From Marinimicrococcus sp033875255 (GTDB lineage: Bacteria > Pseudomonadota > Alphaproteobacteria > Geminicoccales > Geminicoccaceae), in NCBI GenBank assembly GCA_033875255.1, contig JAWZSN010000003.1:62001-126000 (forward strand): DNA of 64,000 bases. The letters run 5' to 3'. Position 1 is the first letter of the stretch, and each line of letters opens with the position of its first letter. The notes under the pieces are model-generated. The model saw nothing but the letters and a program-made list of their open reading frames with translations, did no database searches and had not been told where the DNA came from. The position numbers were made by a program, and so were the translations under genes. Positions 15,248 through 23,023 of this stretch are shown one piece after another.

Positions 15248-15802
15248 ATGCGCCTGCGCCGCGGCGAATTCCTTTCCCTGACCGGCCTTAACACCTCGCG
15301 CTTCAACACGGTGGCGCAGCGCAACCAGCTGCCGTTCGATCATCTGCGGGGCGCGCCGGACATGGCCGAGGATGATGCGGTCGCCACGCAGCATGAGGGC
15401 CGCGGGTGGCGCTGGTTCCGCCCGATGCACGCGCTGCTCTGGCTGCTGGCCGAGAGGATGACCGCCGAGGGCGGCGTGACTCTCGACCTTGCGAGCCGCG
15501 CCATCTCCAACTGTGCCGGCTCGGTCGAGGGTGAGATCGCGCGTGCGTCTGCGGCGGTGCGCGAGGGCGGCTCGCGGGTTTACGCCGGCATTGCGCAGCG
15601 GGTTCCCGGTCCGGGCGCCGGCCATTTCGTCGGCACACTGGCCGAGATCGACGCGGCACTTCGCAAGGATATCGAGCAGTGCCGCACTGACGAGACGTTC
15701 AACCGCATCATCTTCGTGGACCTGTCCGGCGCCATCGAAGACCTGCGCACGAAGGCGAAGGCGGCCGGCATCTCCCTCCCGGATGACGCGCAGGAGTGGT
15801 GA
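15248..15802 (+). CDS. putative DNA-binding regulator of the capsid operon
   Basis: A 184-aa protein starting MRLRRGEFLSLTGLNTSRFN. Its first 35 residues look like a winged-helix or MerR-type reading head (GEFLSLTGLNTSRFNTVAQR followed by NQLPF). The remainder is helical and acidic without a motif I recognise. It is the first gene after an operator-controlled promoter and overlaps the spacing of the following capsid gene closely, with only a 5-base gap between its TGA and the capsid ATG. An inverted repeat placed just upstream of a gene with a DNA-binding N-terminus suggests autoregulation. Its role is inferred from context. Confidence 0.5.
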   Translation: MRLRRGEFLSLTGLNTSRFNTVAQRNQLPFDHLRGAPDMAEDDAVATQHEGRGWRWFRPMHALLWLLAERMTAEGGVTLDLASRAISNCAGSVEGEIARASAAVREGGSRVYAGIAQRVPGPGAGHFVGTLAEIDAALRKDIEQCRTDETFNRIIFVDLSGAIEDLRTKAKAAGISLPDDAQEW

Positions 15803-15807
15803 CGGAG

Positions 15808-17673
15808 ATGACCGACGCGACCCTCACAAGGCGCGCACCTGCGCCGCGCACCTACAACGAGACCAGCCGGACGGTCGAGGCGGTGATCGCCACGGCCGCG
15901 CCTGTGTCCCGTTACGGGCAGCGCCCTGATGGCACCTACGGCGCATGGATCGAGGCTCTGGACCCTCCGGGTGCTGACCGCTCCCGTCTGCCGGGCGCAC
16001 CGATCCTGACCGATCATGTCCCTTCCGCGGACAGGCAGATTGGCGTGGTCGAAAGCGCCCGCGTCGAGCCCGGCGCCGTGGTGGCAACGCTTCGCTTCGC
16101 GGCCAGCCCCGAGGCGCAGCGGTACGCCAGCGAGGTTCAGGACGGCACACGCCGCCAGCTCAGCATTGGCTACACGGTTTCTGCTTGGGAGGCGGCTGAC
16201 GGCAACAGCTCTGTCCCGACCTTCCGGGCAACGCGCTGGACGCCGTTCGAGGTGTCCATCGTGGCGGTTGCCGCCGATCCCGGCGCGACCTTCCGCAACA
16301 ACCCCGGAGAAATGAGGACGATGACCGCCAACACGGCCGAGGTGCGGGCCGATAATGCAGCGCCGGCGGCTTCGGGTGTGGAGACGCGCGCCGCCATCGC
16401 CGCCGAGCGCGAGCGTGTTGCCGAGATCACGGCGCTTGCCCGCGACGCCAGGCTCGGCGACGGCTTCGCCGACAGGCACATTCGCGCCGGCACTGATCTG
16501 GACGAGGTTCGCAAGCTCGCGCTTGGTGAGATCGTGAAGCGCGACCATGACCAGGCGCCCGAGATCCGCAACACCGTGCGCGCCGAGATCGGAGAGGATT
16601 GGAGCTCGCCGCACAGCATCCGCGCCCGCGCGGAGGAAGCGGTCGCACACCGGATCTCCGGCGGCCGCACCGGGCTTTCCGACCCTGCCCGCGAATTCCG
16701 GGGCGCGCGCTTCCCGCAGATCATGGCCGCCATGCTGGAGGCTCGCGGCGAGCGCACGCGGCTCATGTCCGACCGGAAGATCATGGAACGGGCAATGAGC
16801 ACGTCCGATCTGCCGGGCTTCATGTCCAACGTGCTGAACAAGGCGCTGCTGCCGGCCTATCAGGCTTCCACCAGCGAGCTTCTCAAGCTGGTCAAGCCCG
16901 AGACCGTCACGGACCTGCGCACGCAGCACAAGCTGCGCGGCAGTGAGTTTCCCCAGCTCAAGGGGCCGCTCGGCGAGTACGCGGAGTACGAGCACAGCGC
17001 CATCGGCGAGCGCAAGGAGACGTTCCAGGTCCTCAAGTATGGCCGCATCTTCGCATACAGCTTGGAGATGCTGGTCAACGACGATCTCGGCGGTCTTGAG
17101 CAGGTGGCGGCCACGGTCGGCACGTCTGCCGCGAACCTTGAGGCGGACCTGATCGCGGCGAAGATCAACGACAATCCGAACATGTCGGACGGCGTTCCGG
17201 TCTTCGACGTGAGCCGCGACAACCTCCTCACGTCCGGCGCCCTGACGGCTGCCAATCTGAGCGAGACCACCAAGCGGCTCCGCCGGCAGAAGGCGCTCGA
17301 CGGCAAGACCTACATCAACGCCCAGCCCCGCTACCTGCTGGTGAGCCCTGATCTGGAGTCCGTGGCGCGGATGCTGGTCGGGGCGCAGGTAGTCGTTCAG
17401 GACCTGAACAACGTCACGGCGCTTCCCTTCTCGGATCACACGGTTCTCGTGGACCCGCGGATCGGCGGCGAGAGCGGCGGCGTCTGGTACGTCTTCCCGG
17501 ACGTGGCGGCGGTGCCGAACCTGATCCTCGCCCGGCTGGATGAGAACCAGGGCGGCCCGTACGTCGAGACCCGGCAGGAATGGTCCTACGACGGCTTCGG
17601 CATCAAGGCCCGCCACGTCGCTGCCTGCGCCTGGGTGGATCACCGGGCGGTGATGGGCGACGGCTCGGCCTAG
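15808..17673 (+). CDS. prohead protease–major capsid fusion protein
   Basis: A 621-aa protein. Residues 15–165 are a HK97-type prohead protease with His70 in LTDHVPSADRQIG and Ser119 in RRQLSIGYTV, matching the catalytic His and Ser of that family. A helical, Glu/Arg-rich linker at 175–320 behaves like the scaffold (delta) domain. Residues 330–621 are a capsid domain with KLVKPETVTDLRTQHKLRGS and GRIFAYSLEMLVNDDLGGLE. The natural fusion lets protease and shell be made in equal amounts and cleaved on assembly. ATG 15808 is preferred because AGGAG lies 11 bases upstream; GTG codons at 15796 and 15799 are alternatives. Confidence 0.85.
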   Translation: MTDATLTRRAPAPRTYNETSRTVEAVIATAAPVSRYGQRPDGTYGAWIEALDPPGADRSRLPGAPILTDHVPSADRQIGVVESARVEPGAVVATLRFAASPEAQRYASEVQDGTRRQLSIGYTVSAWEAADGNSSVPTFRATRWTPFEVSIVAVAADPGATFRNNPGEMRTMTANTAEVRADNAAPAASGVETRAAIAAERERVAEITALARDARLGDGFADRHIRAGTDLDEVRKLALGEIVKRDHDQAPEIRNTVRAEIGEDWSSPHSIRARAEEAVAHRISGGRTGLSDPAREFRGARFPQIMAAMLEARGERTRLMSDRKIMERAMSTSDLPGFMSNVLNKALLPAYQASTSELLKLVKPETVTDLRTQHKLRGSEFPQLKGPLGEYAEYEHSAIGERKETFQVLKYGRIFAYSLEMLVNDDLGGLEQVAATVGTSAANLEADLIAAKINDNPNMSDGVPVFDVSRDNLLTSGALTAANLSETTKRLRRQKALDGKTYINAQPRYLLVSPDLESVARMLVGAQVVVQDLNNVTALPFSDHTVLVDPRIGGESGGVWYVFPDVAAVPNLILARLDENQGGPYVETRQEWSYDGFGIKARHVAACAWVDHRAVMGDGSA

Positions 17674-17754
17674 ACGAGACCCGGCCGCCGCGCGCCGGAC
17701 GCTGCAGGGGAAGGCAGTGTGAAGCGCGGTTTTCTCGCTCCTGTGCTCCAACTA

Positions 17755-17786
17755 CCCCCGGCGGCGGCGGCCGCTGGGGGGCTTTT
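17755..17786 (+). terminator. rho-independent terminator after the capsid gene
   Basis: An 11-bp stem (CCCCC, a G-U pair, GCGGC / GCCGC, GGGGG) with loop GGCG is followed by GCTTTT. It separates capsid from the excisionase–integrase unit. Confidence 0.75.
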
Positions 17787-17811
17787 CCCGGCAAGCTGCC
17801 CTAGAGGTGCA

Positions 17812-18150
17812 ATGGTTCCCAAGCTCCTGACGTTCAACGAGACCGCGCCGATGCTGCGATGCTCGGCGGCGACCGTTGCGCGGCTGGCGAGAGCGGGTGA
17901 GCTTCGGACGGTGAATGTCGGGCGACGAGTGTTCACGACTGCCGAGGCGGTCGCCGAGTTCATTCAGCGAGGTGGTGCGACGCAATGGCGCAAAAGCCCC
18001 GAGCCTTTGAATACCGAGGCTATTGGCTCGACAAGCGGCCGGGCGGCGCCAGCCCGTTCTGGTACGTCACCTGGCTTGACCGCGCCGCCCGACAGACGCG
18101 CCGAGTTTCGCTCGGCACTGCGGACCTTCACGAAGCGAAAGACCGCCTAG
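17812..18150 (+). CDS. MerR/AlpA-type excisionase
   Basis: A 112-aa protein starting MVPKLLTFNETAPMLRCSAA. Residues 4–55 form a winged-helix reading head (NETAPMLRCSAATVARLARA, then VNVGRRVFTTAEAVAEFIQR) as in excisionases and AlpA activators. The C-terminal tail is basic and low-complexity. A GAGG motif lies 5 bases before ATG 17812. The gene overlaps the integrase by 166 bases in another frame. An overlap of excisionase and integrase genes is known from lambda and relatives and helps balance the two proteins. It should bend arm DNA for excision. Confidence 0.65.
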   Translation: MVPKLLTFNETAPMLRCSAATVARLARAGELRTVNVGRRVFTTAEAVAEFIQRGGATQWRKSPEPLNTEAIGSTSGRAAPARSGTSPGLTAPPDRRAEFRSALRTFTKRKTA

Positions 18151-19178
18151 TGGCGTGGGTGATGGAGTACGGCACCATCACGAAGGGCGCCCCGAAGACG
18201 GTGACGGTTGCGCAATGCCTTGAGCGGTACTGGCACCGGCACGCGAAGAACCTCCCCAGCGCCGAACAGGCGGCCATAGCGAGCCGCCAGATCATCACCT
18301 TCTGGCAGGATGCGACTGTTGCGGACCTGACGCCGCAGCGGCAGCATGAGTTCATCGCCTGGCTGCGCGAGAGCCGAGAGCAGGGCGGCCGACAGAAGAC
18401 GGCCACGACCGCCCAGCCCCGCAGCAACGGCACCATATCCCGCATTCTGTCCGTGCTGCGGGCGGCCCTGAACGACGCAGAGAAGTTCCAGGAGCTGACG
18501 CAGGCACCCTTCATCTTCGACGTGCCGAAGGGGCAACCGCGCGAACGGGTGCTGACGGCCGCGGAGATCGCCCGGCTATTGGATGCTGCCGACGCGGACT
18601 ATCTGCGCGCGTTCATCTGGCTCGCCATCGGCACCGGCGCCCGCAAGGGGGCAATTCTGGAGCTGACGCGCTTTCAGTGCGATCTGGAGCAGCGGCGCAT
18701 CCGCCTGAACCCGGAGGGCAGGGCGCAGAACGCCAAGCGCCGGCCGGATCTACCGATCTGCAACGCGCTGGCGCCAATCATCCGGGCCTGCCCCGGCCCG
18801 TATCTCGTGCAGCACGAGGGGAAGCGTCTGAAGGACGTAAAGGCCGCCTGGCGCCGTGCGGCAGCCACCGCAGGCTTCGGCGCGGACGTGACACCCCACA
18901 CCCTGCGCCATACCGTGGCAACCGAGCTGCGGCGGCGGGGAGTTTCCGAGAGCGAGTGCGCCGGCTTTCTCGGCCATCGCTGGAGCAACAAAACCACGGA
19001 GAGGTACGCGAAATGGCGACCTGATCACCTGGGCGGGGCGTCCGCCGCAATCGACGCCTTCATGAACGAAATTGGCCGGCTGTGGACGCAGCCGGCCAAT
19101 GTCAAACACCGTGGATGCGTTACAGGTGCGTTACACGGCGTCTTTCCATGCCCCAAGGAAGGCGATGGAAACCCTTGA
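17985..19178 (+). CDS. int: tyrosine site-specific integrase
   Basis: A 397-aa lambda-class recombinase. The N-terminal 60 residues (YRGYWLDKRPGGASPFWYVT) are the arm-binding domain. Residues 70–180 are the SAM-like core-binding domain, and residues 190–360 are catalytic with Arg220 (GTGARKG), His305 and Arg308 (PHTLRHTVA), His331 (GFLGHRW) and nucleophile Tyr341 (TTERYAKW). All five are present, so the enzyme should be active. The gene ends five bases before the attR repeat and its last codons contain the right pair of arm-type sites. It reads toward the tRNA, the usual place for integrases in tRNA genes. Confidence 0.92.
   Translation: MAQKPRAFEYRGYWLDKRPGGASPFWYVTWLDRAARQTRRVSLGTADLHEAKDRLVAWVMEYGTITKGAPKTVTVAQCLERYWHRHAKNLPSAEQAAIASRQIITFWQDATVADLTPQRQHEFIAWLRESREQGGRQKTATTAQPRSNGTISRILSVLRAALNDAEKFQELTQAPFIFDVPKGQPRERVLTAAEIARLLDAADADYLRAFIWLAIGTGARKGAILELTRFQCDLEQRRIRLNPEGRAQNAKRRPDLPICNALAPIIRACPGPYLVQHEGKRLKDVKAAWRRAAATAGFGADVTPHTLRHTVATELRRRGVSESECAGFLGHRWSNKTTERYAKWRPDHLGGASAAIDAFMNEIGRLWTQPANVKHRGCVTGALHGVFPCPKEGDGNP
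19116..19135 (+). repeat. integrase arm-type sites, right pair
   Basis: TGCGTTACA occurs at 19116 and 19127, again 11 bp apart, matching the left pair in sequence, spacing and orientation. It lies 48 bp from the attR core, within the 3' end of the integrase gene. Confidence 0.7.
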
Positions 19179-19182
19179 ATTC

Positions 19183-19231
19183 GGTGGTGGGCGCGACTGG
19201 GATTGAACCAGTGACCCCTACGATGTCAACG
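19183..19231 (-). repeat. attR core inside tRNA-Val
   Basis: The right copy of the 49-bp direct repeat. It supplies the anticodon loop, T-arm and CCA end of the tRNA gene, so integration restores the gene. Confidence 0.92.
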
Positions 19232-19259
19232 TAGTGCTCTCCCGCTGAGCTACGCGCCC
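19185..19259 (-). tRNA. tRNA-Val(GAC)
   Basis: A 75-base cloverleaf with encoded CCA. The acceptor GGGCGCG pairs with CGCGCCC and the anticodon stem CTACG with CGTAG. The loop TTGACAT gives anticodon GAC and the T-arm is ACTGG-TTCAATC-CCAGT. It serves valine GUC/GUU codons. It is the integration site of the 10.6-kb element: the 3' 47 bases come from the element's own attachment sequence. Confidence 0.95.
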
Positions 19260-19270
19260 CGTTCGGCGGC

Positions 19271-19299
19271 TAGATAGGGCAAAGCGCCGGGGTGCGCAA
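19271..19299 (-). promoter_or_regulatory. promoter of tRNA-Val
   Basis: On the minus strand TTGCGC (19299–19294), a 17-base spacer and TATCTA (19276–19271). The start point would fall a few bases before the tRNA 5' end at 19259. Confidence 0.55.
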
Positions 19300-19371
19300 G
19301 AGCGAATTGCAGCGGGTGCAGCGGGTTGAGCGGCGGCGCCGGCTGTGCTGTCTATCAGGCTCGTCGCCGTC

Positions 19372-20250
19372 ATGGCGCTGCAGGGCAAGAACGTGCACGT
19401 CCCTCCTTTCCGCGAGATGCCGCCGCCGGCCCCGGCCGGTCCGATCGTGCTGTCCTCGCCGCATAGCGGAACGCATTATCCGCGGGTCCTGCTGGAAGCT
19501 CTGCGGGTGCGGCCGGCGCGGCTGCGGCTGCTCGAGGACGGACCGATCGACCGTCTCGCGGAGGAGGGCGGCGCCGCCGGCGCCACCCTCCTCGCAGCGA
19601 CCTATGCCCGCGCCTTCATCGATCTCAACCGCAGCGCCTGCGAGCTCGACCCCGAGCTTCTGGGCGGCGAGGTCGACGGGCTGGCCGTGCGGCTCACCAC
19701 CAAGGTGCGCGCCGGGCTCGGCGTGGTGCCGAGCCGCCTCGGCACCGAGCCGATCTATGCCCGCCCGCTACGGCCTATGGAGATGCGCGCGCGGCTCGAG
19801 CATGCGTGGCAGCCCTACCACCGGCGCCTGTCCGAGCTCCTGGCGGCGCGCCGCGCCGAGCACGGCGTGGCGCTGCTGCTGGACTGCCACTCGATGCCTG
19901 CCGATCCGGTGGCGGTGCGCGCCGGCCGGCAGGTCGACGTTGCGCTGGGCGACCGCTTCGGGCGGAGCTGCCATGGCGCCATCGTCGAGACGGCGCGGAT
20001 CGCCCTCGAGGCGGCGGGGCTCTGCGTGGCGCGCAACCGGCCTTACGCCGGCGGCTTCATCACCGAGCATTACGGACGGCCCGCGGGCGGCGTGCACGCG
20101 CTGCAGCTCGAGCTGCGGCGCAGCCTGTTCATGGACGAGAGCAGCGGCGAGCCGCACGGCGACTTCGCGGCCCTCCAGCGGGTGCTGGGGCGGCTGGTGA
20201 CGGTGCTCGGCGAGAGGCTCGCCGCCGGCCTGCCGGGCGATGCGGCCTGA
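19372..20250 (+). CDS. N-formylglutamate amidohydrolase family protein
   Basis: A 292-aa protein of the FGase/HutG-like family, which removes the formyl group from N-formylglutamate or similar N-formyl/acyl amino acids with a bound zinc. Motifs are SSPHSGTHYP near residue 30, FIDLNRSACELD near 83, LLLDCHSMPAD near 168 and YAGGFITEHYGRPAGGVHAL near 215, followed by LELRRSLFMDE. The His, Asp and Glu residues of the metal site appear conserved. There are no other histidine-degradation genes nearby, so the real substrate is uncertain. ATG 19372 is chosen, but an in-frame GTG at 19345 is possible. Confidence 0.8.
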   Translation: MALQGKNVHVPPFREMPPPAPAGPIVLSSPHSGTHYPRVLLEALRVRPARLRLLEDGPIDRLAEEGGAAGATLLAATYARAFIDLNRSACELDPELLGGEVDGLAVRLTTKVRAGLGVVPSRLGTEPIYARPLRPMEMRARLEHAWQPYHRRLSELLAARRAEHGVALLLDCHSMPADPVAVRAGRQVDVALGDRFGRSCHGAIVETARIALEAAGLCVARNRPYAGGFITEHYGRPAGGVHALQLELRRSLFMDESSGEPHGDFAALQRVLGRLVTVLGERLAAGLPGDAA

Positions 20251-20264
20251 GCTGCTCCGGCCGA

Positions 20265-20293
20265 TTGCATCCCCGGGCGAGGGGCCATACAGT
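20265..20293 (+). promoter_or_regulatory. probable promoter of the aminotransferase gene
   Basis: TTGCAT (20265–20270), a 17-base spacer and TACAGT (20288–20293) lie 30 bases before the ATG. The match is moderate. Confidence 0.4.
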
Positions 20294-20322
20294 CGCGCGG
20301 TTTTTCAGCATGGGAAGCGGAA

Positions 20323-21528
20323 ATGTCGATTCTCTCGGGCAGCCTGTCGCGCATCAAGCCGTCGCCCACCATCGCCGTCACCAATCTTGCGCGTGAGCTC
20401 AAGGCCGCCGGGCGCGACATCATCGGGCTGGGTGCGGGCGAGCCCGACTTCGACACGCCCGAGAACATCAAGGAGGCGGCGATCGCCGCGATCCGCCGCG
20501 GCGAGACCCGCTACACGGCAGTCGACGGCACGCCGCAGCTCAAGAAGGCGATTGCCGACAAGTTCCTCCGCGAGAACGGGCTGACCTACGCGCCCGACCA
20601 GATCAACGTGGGCACCGGCGGCAAGCAGGTGCTCTACAACGCCTTCATGGCGACCTTGAACCCCGGCGACGAGGTCATCGTCCCGGCCCCCTACTGGGTC
20701 TCCTATCCCGACATGGTGCTGCTCGCCGGCGGCACGCCGGTTTTCGTGAGCTGCCCGGAGAACAGCGGCTTCAAGCTGCAGCCCGAGGCGCTCGAGGCCG
20801 CCATCACGCCCAAGACCAAGTGGGTGATCCTGAACTCGCCCAGCAACCCGACCGGCGCCGCCTACAGCCACGACGACCTCAAGGCGATCACCGACGTGCT
20901 GCTGCGTCACCCTCATGTCTGGGTGATGACCGACGACATGTACGAGCACCTGGTCTACGACGACTTCCAGTTCGCCACGCCGGCCCAGGTCGAGCCCGGC
21001 ATCTATGACCGCACGCTCACCGTCAACGGCGTCTCCAAGGCCTACTGCATGACCGGCTGGCGCATCGGCTATGCCGGTGGCCCCAAGCAGCTCATCAAGG
21101 CGATGGGCACGATCCAGTCGCAGAGCACGTCGAACCCGTCCTCGATCAGCCAGGCGGCGGCCGTCGAGGCGCTCAACGGCGACCAGGGCTTCATCGCCGC
21201 CAACAACCGGGTCTTCAAGCAGCGCCGCGACCTCGTCGTGGACATGCTCAACAAGGCTCCGGGCCTGCGCTGCCCGCGGCCCGACGGCGCCTTCTACGTC
21301 TATCCGAGCTGTGCCGGCGTGATCGGCAAGCGCACGCCCGAGGGCAAGGAGCTGGCCTCCAGCGAGGACTTCTCGCGCTACCTCATCGAGAGCGTCGGCG
21401 TGGCCGTGGTGCATGGCAGCGCCTTCGGCCTCGATCCCTATTTCCGGATCTCCTACGCCACCTCGACCGAGCAGCTCGAGGATGCCTGCAACCGCATCAT
21501 CCGCGCCTGCGAGCAGCTCCAGGGCTGA
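20323..21528 (+). CDS. aatA: aspartate aminotransferase, class I PLP enzyme
   Basis: A 401-aa fold-type I aminotransferase. The pyridoxal-phosphate lysine is K239 in VNGVSKAYCMTGWRIGY. GLGAGEPDFDTP near residue 36, NSPSNPTGAAYSH near 171 and the C-terminal substrate arginine in DPYFRISYAT are all present. The closest family is the alphaproteobacterial AatA group, which transaminates aspartate/2-oxoglutarate and in several members also prephenate, making arogenate for phenylalanine and tyrosine. A prephenate dehydratase is encoded 24 kb away, so both routes are conceivable. A GGAAG motif precedes the ATG. Confidence 0.9.
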   Translation: MSILSGSLSRIKPSPTIAVTNLARELKAAGRDIIGLGAGEPDFDTPENIKEAAIAAIRRGETRYTAVDGTPQLKKAIADKFLRENGLTYAPDQINVGTGGKQVLYNAFMATLNPGDEVIVPAPYWVSYPDMVLLAGGTPVFVSCPENSGFKLQPEALEAAITPKTKWVILNSPSNPTGAAYSHDDLKAITDVLLRHPHVWVMTDDMYEHLVYDDFQFATPAQVEPGIYDRTLTVNGVSKAYCMTGWRIGYAGGPKQLIKAMGTIQSQSTSNPSSISQAAAVEALNGDQGFIAANNRVFKQRRDLVVDMLNKAPGLRCPRPDGAFYVYPSCAGVIGKRTPEGKELASSEDFSRYLIESVGVAVVHGSAFGLDPYFRISYATSTEQLEDACNRIIRACEQLQG

Positions 21529-21594
21529 CGGTCCGCGCTCCCCGCTGCCGGCCGGCGGCGGGGAGCGCGAGGTGGCAGGACGGAGGAGGGGCGC

Positions 21595-22110
21595 ATGGAC
21601 CTCACCCAGATCATCCGCAAGGTGCCGGACTTCCCCAAGCCCGGCATCCTGTTCTACGACATCTCGACGATCCTCAACGAACCCCGGGCATGGCGCTACA
21701 CCATCGACCGGCTGGCCGAGGAGGTGAGCGCCTACAAGCCCACCATGCTGGCGGCGATCGAGTCGCGCGGCTTCATCTTTGCCGCTCCGGTCGCCTACAA
21801 GCTCGGGATCGGCTTCGTCATGGTCCGCAAGGTCGGCAAGCTGCCGGGCGAGGTCATCAGCCACTCCTACGATCTGGAATATGGCAGCGACACGCTGCAG
21901 GTGGCGGACGGGCTGATCCAGCCCGGCAGCCGGATGGTGCTGATCGACGACCTGATCGCCACCGGCGGCACCGCGGCGGCCTCGGTGGAGCTTCTGCGCA
22001 AGATCGGCGCCTCGGTCGAGGCGGCCGTGTTCCTGATCGAGCTTCTGGGCCTGGGCGGCCGCGAGAAGCTGGGCGCGCCCAGCAAGGCGCTCCTGCAGTT
22101 CGAGGGCTGA
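21595..22110 (+). CDS. apt: adenine phosphoribosyltransferase
   Basis: A 171-aa protein of standard length. It joins adenine to PRPP to give AMP in purine salvage in the cytoplasm. The PRPP-binding loop is VLIDDLIATGGTA near residue 115, and the N-terminal IRKVPDFPKPGILFYDIST and IESRGFIFAAPVAYKLG motifs are typical. A GGAGGAGGG ribosome site lies 4–5 bases before the ATG. It is downstream of aatA and convergent with nadK, with only six bases between the two stops. Confidence 0.95.
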   Translation: MDLTQIIRKVPDFPKPGILFYDISTILNEPRAWRYTIDRLAEEVSAYKPTMLAAIESRGFIFAAPVAYKLGIGFVMVRKVGKLPGEVISHSYDLEYGSDTLQVADGLIQPGSRMVLIDDLIATGGTAAASVELLRKIGASVEAAVFLIELLGLGGREKLGAPSKALLQFEG

Positions 22111-22116
22111 GGCCCT

Positions 22117-22875
22117 TCAGGGCACGAACTGCTCTTTGAGGATCCGCTCTTCCAGATTGTGCTCGGGGTCGAACAGTAGCCGGACCTTCACCTCCGGATC
22201 CTGCCAGACCTCGACACGCACCACGTCGCGCACCTCGGTATAGTCGGCCACCGCGCTTACCGGCCGCTTGGCGGCATCCAGCACGTGGATGGTGAAGCGC
22301 GAGCGGCTCGGCAGCAGCGCGCCGCGCCAGCGCCGCGGCCGGAACGGGCTGATCGGCGTGAGCGCCAGCAGATCGGCGCCCACCGGGATGATCGGCCCGT
22401 GCGCCGAGAGATTGTAGGCGGTGCTGCCGGCCGGGGTGGCTACCAGGACGCCGTCGCAGACCAGCTGCGGCAGCCGGCAGATCCCGTCGATGTCGATGCT
22501 CAGCGAGGCCGCCTGGCGGGTCTCGCGGAACACCGAGACCTCGTTGATGCCGAGCCCGTCGCGCACGCTGCCGTCCTGCAGCTCGGCGCGCATCCGCAGC
22601 GGGTGGAGATCGACAGGAGCTGCCTCCTTGACCCGCTCGACCAGCTCCGCCGTGCGGTACTCGTTGAGCAGGAAGCCTACCGTGCCGAGATTCATCCCGT
22701 AGATGGGCACCCGGCGGTCGAGGGTGGCGTGCAGCGTCTCCAGCATGAAGCCGTCGCCGCCCAGGGCCACGATGACCTCGGCCTCCTCCAGCGCCACCGA
22801 GCCGTAATGGCGGATCAGCGCGGCCAGGGCCTCCTGGGAGTCCGGCGTCTCGGCGGCTAGAAAGGCAAGTCGCAT
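22117..22875 (-). CDS. nadK: NAD kinase
   Basis: A 252-aa protein that phosphorylates NAD to NADP. It has the ATP/polyphosphate motif ALGGDGFMLETLH (GGDG near residue 44) and GLGINEVSVF (NE motif). The NAD-binding DGVLVATPAGSTAYNLSAHG is near 147, with IIPVGADLLALTPISPF after it. The start is ATG 22875 (MRLAFLAAETPDSQEALAAL), matching the N-terminus of alphaproteobacterial homologues; the open frame extends further but lies over the divergent moaA leader. nadK and moaA are divergent with about 150 bases between starts. Confidence 0.93.
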   Translation of the reverse strand: MRLAFLAAETPDSQEALAALIRHYGSVALEEAEVIVALGGDGFMLETLHATLDRRVPIYGMNLGTVGFLLNEYRTAELVERVKEAAPVDLHPLRMRAELQDGSVRDGLGINEVSVFRETRQAASLSIDIDGICRLPQLVCDGVLVATPAGSTAYNLSAHGPIIPVGADLLALTPISPFRPRRWRGALLPSRSRFTIHVLDAAKRPVSAVADYTEVRDVVRVEVWQDPEVKVRLLFDPEHNLEERILKEQFVP

Positions 22876-23023
22876 GGCGGCGAAGTCATCCCCCGGATGG
22901 GCCGCCAAGGCCGAACGGGCTTGGCTGCGTTCACATCGTTCCCACATTCGGGTAGAGACTGGCGAGGGGAAGCACAAGCCGTTCGCCGGCGGCGCCGGTC
23001 GTGAAGGCAGTGGGGCAGCAGCG

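Larger units (their letters stand above)
8595..19231 (+). mobile_element. 10.6-kb integrative element in tRNA-Val (phage satellite or reduced prophage)
   Basis: The element is bounded by 49-bp perfect direct repeats (8595–8643 and 19183–19231) that reproduce the 3' part of tRNA-Val. The right copy completes an intact tRNA, the left is the displaced fragment, and the excised circle would be 10,588 bp. All genes point the same way: prim-pol/helicase, HicA-like, terminase-small-like, tape measure, coiled-coil, DNA-binding, protease–capsid fusion, excisionase, integrase. Portal, large terminase, lysis and a recognisable repressor are missing. This size and content resemble phage satellites such as P4-like or capsid-forming PICI elements; a decayed prophage is the alternative. 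Confidence 0.85.

Noticed and set aside
20305..21864. Long minus-strand open frame opposite the aminotransferase and apt
   Set aside because: Its composition is Gly/Arg/Ala/Val-rich with no family motif. It is a shadow of high-GC third codon positions, and both plus-strand genes have clear catalytic motifs.
22081..22120. Bidirectional terminator between apt and nadK
   Set aside because: Only a 5-bp AGGGC/GCCCT stem with no T-tracts is present, which is too weak to call.
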